In this document: positions 7,832 through 14,838 of the stretch, in pieces
Layout: each line of letters starts with the position of its first letter
Numbering within the stretch: position 1 is the first letter of the stretch
Assembly: GCA_012965445.1 (NCBI GenBank)
Contig: DTSJ01000025.1
Coordinates: 1-18,925 of the forward strand
DNA from: Candidatus Hydrogenedentota bacterium
Lineage (GTDB): Bacteria > Hydrogenedentota > Hydrogenedentia > Hydrogenedentiales > GCA-2746185
Length of the DNA: 18,925 nucleotides
Direction of reading: 5' to 3'
Made by a program: the position numbers and the translations under genes
The notes under the pieces: generated by a model
What the model saw: only the letters and a program-made list of their open reading frames with translations
What the model was told of the DNA's origin: nothing
The model's database searches: none

Positions 7832-9382
7832 ATGGACAATCCAGACTATCTGATCCTGGGAACAGGCCTGTCTGCACTCTCCTTCGGTGCGCTCATGGCC
7901 AAATCCGGCAAAAGCGTAAAGCTGCTCGAAGCACACGAGTACCCAGGTGGCTATGGTCATACCTTTCCACAGGGCGACAAATACAGATTCAATGCACAAC
8001 TCCATTACGTGTGGAACTGCGGCGAAGGACAGCCCGTCTATCAGATTCTAAAGAAGCTCGGCCTCCACGAAGAAGTGACCTTCGAGAAATACAACCCGGA
8101 AGGTTACGACCGTATGCGCATTCCAGGTTTCGCTCTCGATATCCCCTACGACTATGACCTGTTGGGAGACAGGCTAGCCGAAATGTTCCCAAAGTCAGAC
8201 AACAACATTCGCTCGTTCCTGAATACAATTCAATTGATCGGCGATGGTATCACGCGAATCGATAGCGCAAAAGACCCAATACAACTCGCGAAAAACATTC
8301 GACCGCTATGGAATCTCACCCGATATCACAAAGCGACACTTCAGCAAGTGTTCGACTCATTCAACCTTCCCCTTGAAGCACAATCTCTGCTGGCATCACA
8401 GTGGCCCGACTTTCTACTCCCGCCCGAACACCTTTCTATCGTGGCGTGGACCGCACTGTTTACTGGATACGGTCGCGGCGCATTCTATCCGACACGGCAC
8501 TACGAACACGTCGTGAACTCCCTGACGAAAGTCATTCTCGACAACGGCGGCGAGATCAAATACGAGACCAAAGTAATCGATTTTATACTAGCCAACAATT
8601 CGATTCGCGGCGTGATCGCGGACGGGATCTCCGCAAAATGCGACCAGAACGAATACCTCGCGAAAAATGTCGTCTGCAATTTCGACCCGCGCAGGGCAGC
8701 TGAAATGATAGGCACCGACAAGCTTTCCAAGCGAACAAACAAACGTCTAGACTATGATTACTCCCCCTCAAGCTTTATGGTCTATTGCACCGTCGAAGGT
8801 ATCGATCTGCACGAGCTCGGATTCGGAAACTCGAACCTCTTTCACAGCAGCGAAACCGACATCAACAAGTCATTCTACAACATGAACGTCCTGGGTGACT
8901 ACTCGAAACCCAGTTTTGCAGTCACAACACCAAGTCTTCACACCTCAGTCCAAGGCTGCTGCCCGGAAGGCCAGCACGTAATCGAGTTCCTCACTGTGGC
9001 CAACTATCAACACTTTCTCGATCTGCGGTTAAACTCACGACGCGGATACAACAAAAGGAAAGACGAGATCTGCAATACCATCATCGATGTCGCTGAAGAA
9101 CACTACATCCCAAATCTGAGAGACCACATCGTTTTCAAAATCACAGGATCCCCGACTACCTCCGAGCGTTACTGCGGCGCACCAATGGGCAATGCCTACG
9201 GCTCAAGCTTGACCCCTCGCAATCTAGGGTTATCAAGGCTCGATCACCGTACATCACTACGAAATTTCTACTTCTGCAACGCATCCTCAGGTTATGCAGG
9301 CTTCGCAGGAACATTCAGAACTGGCGCACGACTGTACGAAAAGCTCACCGGCGATCCAGTCTACGAACGGAACGGAGCATGA
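7832..9382 (+). CDS. FAD-dependent phytoene desaturase-family oxidoreductase (carotenoid isomerase/retinol saturase-like)
   Basis: Flavoprotein of 516 residues. The N-terminal dinucleotide motif is YLILGTGLSALSFGALMAKS (6-25), followed by VKLLEAHEYPGGYGHTF (29-45), where the Glu should bind the FAD ribose and PGG its pyrophosphate. Further family marks are GYGRGAFYPTRHYEHVVNSL (212-231), TKVIDFILANNSIRGVIADG (246-265) and the C-terminal FAD segment NASSGYAGFAGTFRTGARLY (483-502). Members of this branch desaturate, isomerise or saturate polyene and isoprenoid chains; the exact reaction is not predictable. The start at ATG 7832 has GGAG about eight bases upstream; an upstream GTG at 7808 is less likely. 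Its stop overlaps the next start as ATGA, so the two flavoproteins are translated together and probably work on one pathway. Confidence 0.82.
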   Translation: MDNPDYLILGTGLSALSFGALMAKSGKSVKLLEAHEYPGGYGHTFPQGDKYRFNAQLHYVWNCGEGQPVYQILKKLGLHEEVTFEKYNPEGYDRMRIPGFALDIPYDYDLLGDRLAEMFPKSDNNIRSFLNTIQLIGDGITRIDSAKDPIQLAKNIRPLWNLTRYHKATLQQVFDSFNLPLEAQSLLASQWPDFLLPPEHLSIVAWTALFTGYGRGAFYPTRHYEHVVNSLTKVILDNGGEIKYETKVIDFILANNSIRGVIADGISAKCDQNEYLAKNVVCNFDPRRAAEMIGTDKLSKRTNKRLDYDYSPSSFMVYCTVEGIDLHELGFGNSNLFHSSETDINKSFYNMNVLGDYSKPSFAVTTPSLHTSVQGCCPEGQHVIEFLTVANYQHFLDLRLNSRRGYNKRKDEICNTIIDVAEEHYIPNLRDHIVFKITGSPTTSERYCGAPMGNAYGSSLTPRNLGLSRLDHRTSLRNFYFCNASSGYAGFAGTFRTGARLYEKLTGDPVYERNGA

Positions 9383-10629
9383 AAATCGCCGTGATAGGAG
9401 GCGGCGCTGCCGGAATGGTCACTGCATACTATCTCGACGGACAGTTTGACGTTACCGTTTTTGAAAAGCAGCCTATCCTCGGCGGCAACATCCGAACGCT
9501 CAACAAGAACGTTAAGACTGATGACAAAAGGATTCCTTCCGATCTCTGTATCGACAACGGGGTCATAGAATTCGAGGAAAAGAACTTTCATACCTTTCAT
9601 GCGCTGATGCAGGAACTAAACGTACCCATGGAGCGTGTCCCGCTCACGACAGGTTTCTTCTTTGCCGATGGACGACACATTTTCAGCGTCTACCGAATAC
9701 TGTCTACTCAATCAACTTTGCGCGGACGGCTCAGGGAACTGAGAAAGCTCATCTTCTGCATCATTGACCTTCGGTTATTCATGGCACGGACCGCGAACCG
9801 AGGCGAAGAGTATTTCCATGGCAAGCCCGTCTCCGCTTTCTTCCGCGATCACGTTTACTATCGCTGGCTCAAAATGCTCCTGATGTATGCCTATTCAATT
9901 CCCTACGACAAAATCGACCAGATACCCGCCGCCCTGGGAATTCCAATGTTGAGAGGCTACAGACTCTTCACACGCTGGACACGCATCAATGGCGGTGTCT
10001 ATACCTACATCGAAAAAATTCTCGAGGGTTTTAGCGGTACGCTGCGGCTCGGTGTCGAAATAGCCGGGATCAAGAGAAGCGATGATGGTGTCACGATCAC
10101 GCTGGAAAACGGCGCATCGGAAAATTTCGACAAGGTAGTGTTTGCCACTCCGCCGGATCAGGTCTTGAAGCTGTTGTCTGATCCGACGGACCAGGAGACT
10201 CAACGTTTTTCGAAGTGGCAGCCGAATATCGCGCATACGGTAATCCACACCGACACTTCAATTTATGACAAATACGACATCTCCCACTATTCCGCATTCG
10301 ACCTTTTTCAAAAAGAAAACGGAGATGCTGGATACAATGCTTTTCTGAACCGTCTGCTCGGCCTGAGCGAATCCGAGCCAACGAAGTACAACCTCGCATA
10401 CAATCTTGACGAAAAAATAGACCCCGAAAAAATCCTTCACGTGCAAGAACATCACACACCCCTCTATACTGTCGATGCGCTGGAATCCCGTGACGAAATA
10501 ATCGAGACCAACGGAGCCAACAACACCTATCATGCAGGTGCCTATCTATACGACGGCCTCCACGAAGGCGCCGTCCGCTCGGCCTTGACGGTCGCACAGC
10601 TAATCGAGAAATACAAGAGCGAATCCTGA
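9379..10629 (+). CDS. NAD/FAD-binding oxidoreductase, amine oxidase fold (COG2907-like)
   Basis: Predicted flavoprotein, 416 residues. It opens with a textbook Rossmann fingerprint, MKIAVIGGGAAGMVTAYYL (GxGxxG at 7-12), then FDVTVFEKQPILGGNIRT with the ribose-binding Glu. A second FAD-contacting stretch, DKVVFATPPDQVLKLLSDP, is central. The C-terminus NTYHAGAYLYDGLHEGAVRS (about 386-405) matches the GAY..G.HE..v.S pattern of COG2907 proteins, which are often found near cyclopropane-fatty-acid synthase or other lipid-modification genes and are poorly characterised. No methyltransferase lies in this window. The ATG overlaps the stop of the upstream flavoprotein by 4 bases, and its GGAG is only one base from the start, so initiation probably depends on translational coupling. 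A hydrophobic stretch around residues 125-135 could contact the membrane. Confidence 0.78.
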   Translation: MKIAVIGGGAAGMVTAYYLDGQFDVTVFEKQPILGGNIRTLNKNVKTDDKRIPSDLCIDNGVIEFEEKNFHTFHALMQELNVPMERVPLTTGFFFADGRHIFSVYRILSTQSTLRGRLRELRKLIFCIIDLRLFMARTANRGEEYFHGKPVSAFFRDHVYYRWLKMLLMYAYSIPYDKIDQIPAALGIPMLRGYRLFTRWTRINGGVYTYIEKILEGFSGTLRLGVEIAGIKRSDDGVTITLENGASENFDKVVFATPPDQVLKLLSDPTDQETQRFSKWQPNIAHTVIHTDTSIYDKYDISHYSAFDLFQKENGDAGYNAFLNRLLGLSESEPTKYNLAYNLDEKIDPEKILHVQEHHTPLYTVDALESRDEIIETNGANNTYHAGAYLYDGLHEGAVRSALTVAQLIEKYKSES

Positions 10630-10710
10630 CCCACTTAGACTTGTGGCAGCCAAGTACTGTCCGTTTTGCCCGTCGTGTCCCCTTGAATCGGTCTTCCGTA
10701 TCTGATTAAC

Positions 10711-10742
10711 TATACAATCATCATCCAAAACACAACGGAGAC
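10711..10742 (+). promoter_or_regulatory. Leader element shared with the gene at 12647
   Basis: TATACAATCATCATCCAAAA followed by CACAACGGAGAC. Nearly the same sequence lies at 12610-12643 before the acyl-CoA dehydrogenase gene. TATACA is a plausible -10 hexamer and CGGAG the ribosome site of the esterase (start 10749). No good -35 is found at 16-18 bases upstream, so an activator or another sigma factor may be needed. Confidence 0.5.
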
Positions 10743-10748
10743 GCCGTC

Positions 10749-12275
10749 ATGCCGATCGTCGATACCAAACATGGAAAAATAGAAGGATCGAGCGAAGACG
10801 GTCTGAGCGTTTTTCGGGGAATTCCCTATGCAATGCCGCCGACCGGATCGCGTCGTTTTCTACCACCGCAAGAACTCGAATCCTCAATCAATACCTGCCA
10901 GGCCAGAGAATTCGGATCTGCTGCTCCCCAGATTCGGTCAAAGCTCGCTCCGGAAATCACAGAAAATATGTCCGAAGACTGCCTTTCGCTCAACGTCTGG
11001 TCCCCCGGATGCGACGATCAACAGAGACCAGTCATGGTATGGATACACGGCGGCTCCTTTCTCGTCGGTGCGAGCAAAAATGGTGTCAGCGACGGTGCAC
11101 AGATCGCCCAACGCGGAGACATCGTCGTTGTCAGCATCAACTATCGGGTCGGGGCATTCGGATTCCTCCATTTGGCAGACATCGCAGGCGCAGATTACGT
11201 TTCCTCGGGTAACATCGGACTCCTCGACCAGATTGCCGCATTGAAATGGGTCAAGGACAACATCAATCATTTCGGTGGAAACCCGGATAACGTTACCGTC
11301 TTCGGATGTTCCGCAGGCGGCATCAGCATCAGCGCCCTAATGGCAATGCCGGCTGCGCATGGTCTATTCCACAGAGCAATCACGCAGAGCGGCGCGTCTC
11401 TTGCACGTTCAGCCGCCAGTGCTTCGACCGCTGCAGACCTGTTTATGAATCAGGCAGGAGCGACCAACGTAGAAGATTTGCGCGCCATGTCAATGGAGCA
11501 AATGATCGATGCCCAGGCATCCTCCTTGGCATCCTCTCCCAAGCCAGATGTTTTCTTCGGTCCCGTCGTCGACGGCACAGCCCTTCCCGAGGCCCCTCTA
11601 CACGCCATCGCAGAGGGGCGCGCGATGAAGATTCCGCTGCTGACTGGGACAACTCTCGACGAAATGCGCTTCTGGCTGCTCCATAGTTCCGAAGTGGTCA
11701 CCATCGCCCCGGACAAACTCATGCACGTACTTACACGACTGACTGGTGATCGGGCAGACTCCCTACTCGCCGCCCACAAAGCTCATCGTCCAGATGCGGA
11801 CGACAGCGATATCTCGGTCGCCATCCTGGGTGACATCAGTTTCACGCTTCCCGCCACCCGTATGATGGAGGCGCACTCTTCCCAACAACCGGACAGTTGG
11901 ATGTATCTCTTCGCATGGCCAAGCCCCGCCGTAGGAGGAAGTCTAGGCACGCCCCACGCCATCGAACAACCCTTCGTTTTCGGTACACTCGACTCGCCAT
12001 TCGCAAAGGTCTTCCTCGCCGGAGGCGAAGGCTTGGAATCGCTGTCCACCCGCGTACAGGATGCATGGATCGCGTTCGCCACAGCAGGGGACCCCAATCA
12101 CCCTGGACTCCCCCACTGGCCCGCATACAATGCAGATTCGCGCTCCGTCATGCGCTTCGATACGGAGTGTACTACCCTCAGCGACCCACTCGGAGACATT
12201 CGACGACAGTGGGACGGCGTACCGTTCGACGGCATTTCGCCGCCTGTCGGAATCAGGCCCTCCCCTCATGCCTAA
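10749..12275 (+). CDS. Type B carboxylesterase (alpha/beta hydrolase)
   Basis: Hydrolyses carboxylic esters. The 508 residues show the complete type B layout: VFRGIPYAMPP (21-31), EDCLSLNVW (76-84), oxyanion-hole HGGSF (100-104), SINYRVGAFGFL (129-140), GNIGLLDQIAALKWV (154-168), nucleophile elbow GCSAGG (186-191) with S188, acid residue in GTTLDEMRFW (E305) and the GTPHAIEQPFVFG segment with H403. One oddity is that the residue before the nucleophile is Cys rather than the usual Glu of GESAGG. No signal peptide is seen, so it appears cytosolic. It stands alone behind a CGGAG ribosome site 119 bases after the flavoprotein pair. Natural substrate unknown; its leader is shared with the downstream acyl-CoA dehydrogenase, suggesting an acyl ester. 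Confidence 0.92.
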   Translation: MPIVDTKHGKIEGSSEDGLSVFRGIPYAMPPTGSRRFLPPQELESSINTCQAREFGSAAPQIRSKLAPEITENMSEDCLSLNVWSPGCDDQQRPVMVWIHGGSFLVGASKNGVSDGAQIAQRGDIVVVSINYRVGAFGFLHLADIAGADYVSSGNIGLLDQIAALKWVKDNINHFGGNPDNVTVFGCSAGGISISALMAMPAAHGLFHRAITQSGASLARSAASASTAADLFMNQAGATNVEDLRAMSMEQMIDAQASSLASSPKPDVFFGPVVDGTALPEAPLHAIAEGRAMKIPLLTGTTLDEMRFWLLHSSEVVTIAPDKLMHVLTRLTGDRADSLLAAHKAHRPDADDSDISVAILGDISFTLPATRMMEAHSSQQPDSWMYLFAWPSPAVGGSLGTPHAIEQPFVFGTLDSPFAKVFLAGGEGLESLSTRVQDAWIAFATAGDPNHPGLPHWPAYNADSRSVMRFDTECTTLSDPLGDIRRQWDGVPFDGISPPVGIRPSPHA

Positions 12276-12609
12276 TCAATCGTGAGTGAAGTCGGAACAT
12301 GGGTTCTCATCCTATTCCCAAAAGACATCGCTGCTTATCATGAGAAATGCTGTCGTTGGACCTCTAAGCGATTCGCCGTCGGGCTTGCAACAGCATCCCC
12401 TTTCTGATTAACCTAGTGGTCAGTATGAAGTAAGCGATCGCGAGAGCGTCGCAGTTCCAGACAGTTTCCTGGAAAAGTAAAGAGGTGTTTTTCCATTGCG
12501 CACTTGGCGGCACCGACATGACGATATTTCGCGATACAGCGGCAAAATCGAAACGCTAGTATCAAGACCTATACGCTCGACCAATACCCAGCTTTAATCA
12601 TATAGCAGA
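12276..12609. other. Intergenic stretch without a recognisable gene
   Basis: About 330 bases between the esterase stop and the leader of the acyl-CoA dehydrogenase. No ORF with ribosome site and coding character is seen on either strand, and no strong hairpin plus T-run. GGAAAA...TTTTTCC near 12472-12498 could pair only weakly around a 12-base loop. TCTGATTAAC at 12403-12412 repeats the 10-mer found just before the esterase leader (10701-10710). A small RNA or eroded duplication cannot be excluded. Confidence 0.4.
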
Positions 12610-12643
12610 TATACAATCATTATCGAAAACTACAGACGGAGAC
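12610..12643 (+). promoter_or_regulatory. Leader element shared with the gene at 10749
   Basis: TATACAATCATTATCGAAAA followed by CTACAGACGGAGAC. It aligns with 10711-10742 over its full length with a few substitutions and two single-base gaps. TATACA may be the -10 and CGGAG is the ribosome site for the start at 12647. As with its twin, no convincing -35 precedes it. Confidence 0.5.
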
Positions 12644-12646
12644 AAC

Positions 12647-13888
12647 ATGGACTTCACGATCCCCGAAGAAATTCAACAGAAGCTCAAAGATCTCGACGAA
12701 TTTATCGAACGCGAAATTAAGCCGCTCGAAGAAGAAAACATCCAGTACTTCGATTACCGTCGCGAGTACGCCCGCACAGATTGGGAAAACGGCGGCGTGC
12801 CAATGAAGGAATGGGAAGAACTCCTGAGGGAAATGCGCCGGATCGCCGATGCCGCCGGACACTACCGATACGTGCTTCCCAAGGAACTCGGCGGCTCAGA
12901 CGGCACCAACCTGGGCATGGCGATTATTCGAGAACATCTGGCCGCAAAAGGACTCGGACTCCACAACGACCTCCAAAACGAGTCCTCCGTCGTCGGTAAC
13001 TTTCCAGTGATTCTCATGATCCGCGATCTCGGAAATGATGAACAAAAAGACATGATCGAAGACATGCTCTCCGGAAACGCCCGAATCGCCTTTGGCGTCA
13101 CCGAGCCCAACCACGGCAGCGACGCAACCTATCTCGAAACCGAAGCCCACAAACAAGGTGGCGATTGGATCATCAACGGAGTAAAGCGCTTCAACAGCGG
13201 CCTGCACAGCGCTACCCACGACATCATCTTCGCACGCACCTCCGGCGAACCCGGATCATCCCACGGCATTACGGCCTTCCTAGTGCCCACCGATGCCGAG
13301 GGCTTCAATATCGACTTCTACCACTGGACCTTCAATATGCCCACAGACCACGCTCAGCTCACCCTCGACAACGTCCGCGTTCCAGACAGCGCAATCGTCC
13401 ACAACGAAGGCGAAGGCCTCGCATGCGCACAGCATTTCTTCCACGAGAACCGTATCCGTCAAGCCGCATCCGGTGTAGGTGCCACTCAATACTGCATCAA
13501 CGAATCCGTAAAATACGCCCGCAAACGTATCACCTGGGGAAAACCCCTCTCTACCCAGCAGGCCATCCAGTTCCCCCTTGCAGAGGCTCACACCGAAAAC
13601 GAGCTGATCCGAAACCTCGTGTACAAAACAGCGTGGCGCCTCGACCAAAAACACCACATGGAAGTCACTGATCAAGTCGCCATGGTCAACTATCGCGCTA
13701 ATCGCCTCGTGTGCGAAACGGCCGACCTCGCAATGCAGACACACGGAGGCATGGGGTATACCCGACATCTGCCCTTCGAACACATCTACCGACACCACCG
13801 CAGATACCGCATCACCGAAGGCTCCGAACAAGTCCAAATCCGTAAAGTCAGCGCACACCTCTTCGGATACGCCGGCAAAAAACGCTAA
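12647..13888 (+). CDS. Acyl-CoA dehydrogenase (catalytic Glu in the C-terminal position)
   Basis: Flavoenzyme that introduces the alpha,beta double bond into an acyl-CoA, passing electrons to an electron-transfer flavoprotein. The 413 residues cover the helical N-domain, the FAD/substrate strand IAFGVTEPNHGSDATYLETE (147-166), WIINGVKRFNSG (174-185) and the C-terminal bundle with QTHGGMGYTRHLPFEHIYR (364-382) and YRITEGSEQVQIRK (387-400). E391 in TEGSEQ aligns with the catalytic base of medium- and short-chain enzymes. The N-terminus is somewhat longer and more charged than in short-chain members. The chain-length or branched substrate is not evident. Start ATG 12647 has CGGAG six to eight bases upstream within the shared leader. 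Confidence 0.9.
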   Translation: MDFTIPEEIQQKLKDLDEFIEREIKPLEEENIQYFDYRREYARTDWENGGVPMKEWEELLREMRRIADAAGHYRYVLPKELGGSDGTNLGMAIIREHLAAKGLGLHNDLQNESSVVGNFPVILMIRDLGNDEQKDMIEDMLSGNARIAFGVTEPNHGSDATYLETEAHKQGGDWIINGVKRFNSGLHSATHDIIFARTSGEPGSSHGITAFLVPTDAEGFNIDFYHWTFNMPTDHAQLTLDNVRVPDSAIVHNEGEGLACAQHFFHENRIRQAASGVGATQYCINESVKYARKRITWGKPLSTQQAIQFPLAEAHTENELIRNLVYKTAWRLDQKHHMEVTDQVAMVNYRANRLVCETADLAMQTHGGMGYTRHLPFEHIYRHHRRYRITEGSEQVQIRKVSAHLFGYAGKKR

Positions 13889-13979
13889 CTCGAAACAGTC
13901 ACCGTATAGACTTAACGCATTCGCCACTGCGATCTGATTTCAAATACTCGAACTCTATAGACACACTCAATAGTCGCGA

Positions 13980-14008
13980 TTGAACTTCCCGTTCCCACAT
14001 GATATATT
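13980..14008 (+). promoter_or_regulatory. Sigma70-type promoter, twin of the one at 17991
   Basis: TTGAAC (13980-13985), a 17-base spacer and TATATT (14003-14008), about 30 bases before the cytochrome start. The spacer TTCCCGTTCCCACATGA is almost identical to that of the promoter at 17991-18019, and GAAC-TTCCC-GTTC forms a small inverted repeat overlapping the -35. Conservation of the spacer as well as the hexamers suggests a regulator site. Confidence 0.65.
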
Positions 14009-14038
14009 CCAAAAAGAACGAGCTCAGGAGACACAGTC

Positions 14039-14749
14039 ATGAACTACTCAATTTACTTTCGCAAACGAATCTGTCTGACAGCATGCGCCCTCCTGACGGT
14101 CTGCGCACCATCCCTGACCAACGCACAACAAAAAAGCGTTGAAGAAGAATCGAAAGTCCATCGTCTGACCAATACAAAACGCGCCATCTACGACGCGTTC
14201 ACCTACGTAAACCGCATTCCCGAGGCCCCCGAAGCCGAAGAGACCCCCCTCAATCTCACAGGACGCATTTTCGGCCGACTCGCAAACCAGGAAGGCCGCA
14301 TTCTCCTCAAGCTACCCCCCGGAATGGACAAGGAAACCTATATCTCCTTCAAAACATTTTTCCGATACGAAGGCGACGCGCTCATCGGAGACGCGAAAAT
14401 CGGTAACTGCGCCGCATGCCACACGCCGGCCGAATTCACCGATGCGAAAAAGCACATCGTAACCAAAGACGGCTCACCCGTGACCACCCCTTCACTCCGC
14501 AACCTCGATGCCAGAGAAATCGATGTTGCAAAAATCATCAGAGACAAGATGAAGAACAGCGAACTGAAACGCTCCGGTAATGCCGACGAAATCGACGACG
14601 CCTACGCGGTTATCAAGCTAAACGAAAAAGATATTGCCGGACTGGTGAAATTTCTAAAACTCCTGAACGACGGCCCTGATAGCGAATTCCGGAATCTCAT
14701 TCTGGGCGCCGAACTCGTCGATACCTCCGACATGGCCGAAATCAACTAG
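14039..14749 (+). CDS. Exported monoheme cytochrome c, resembling a MauG/peroxidase C-terminal domain
   Basis: 236 residues. A signal peptide with a basic start, a hydrophobic core and an ANA-like end (TNAQ, about 27-30) sends it to the periplasm. There is a single heme c attachment site, CAACH (124-128), followed by TTPSLRNLDARE (149-160). TPSLRN after a CxxCH is typical of the second heme domain of diheme cytochrome c peroxidases and MauG-like proteins, but the APYMHDG-like segment and the first heme domain are missing, so peroxidase activity is doubtful. An electron carrier or redox partner role is more likely. The distal heme ligand is not obvious; M171 is one candidate. GGAG lies upstream of the ATG, and the gene has its own strong promoter. 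It converges on the Vgb-like heme protein gene. Confidence 0.75.
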   Translation: MNYSIYFRKRICLTACALLTVCAPSLTNAQQKSVEEESKVHRLTNTKRAIYDAFTYVNRIPEAPEAEETPLNLTGRIFGRLANQEGRILLKLPPGMDKETYISFKTFFRYEGDALIGDAKIGNCAACHTPAEFTDAKKHIVTKDGSPVTTPSLRNLDAREIDVAKIIRDKMKNSELKRSGNADEIDDAYAVIKLNEKDIAGLVKFLKLLNDGPDSEFRNLILGAELVDTSDMAEIN

Positions 14750-14778
14750 CCCGCATATTTCACCAGACGAAAGACATG

Positions 14779-14811
14779 AAAAAAAGCGAGGAACCCGAAT
14801 GGGCTCCTCGC
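14779..14811 (-). terminator. Rho-independent terminator of the Vgb-like gene
   Basis: On the minus strand GCGAGGAGCCC, loop ATTC, GGGTTCCTCGC forms an 11-bp stem with one G-U wobble, followed by seven T (14785-14779). It lies 28 bases past the stop of the gene ending at 14839. On the plus strand the wobble becomes an A-C mismatch and no T-run follows, so it should not terminate the cytochrome gene efficiently. Confidence 0.88.
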
Positions 14812-14838
14812 TGCGTAGAACTCTTATGTTTCCTGCGA

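Noticed and set aside
12403..12412. TCTGATTAAC, also at 10701-10710
   Set aside because: A shared 10-mer alone is weak; the flanks do not align, so I did not call a repeat, though it is noted because both copies precede the genes with the shared leader.
13280..13927. Minus-strand ORF of 215 codons opposite the first acyl-CoA dehydrogenase
   Set aside because: It mirrors the biased codons of a clear acyl-CoA dehydrogenase and shows no ribosome site or family motif.
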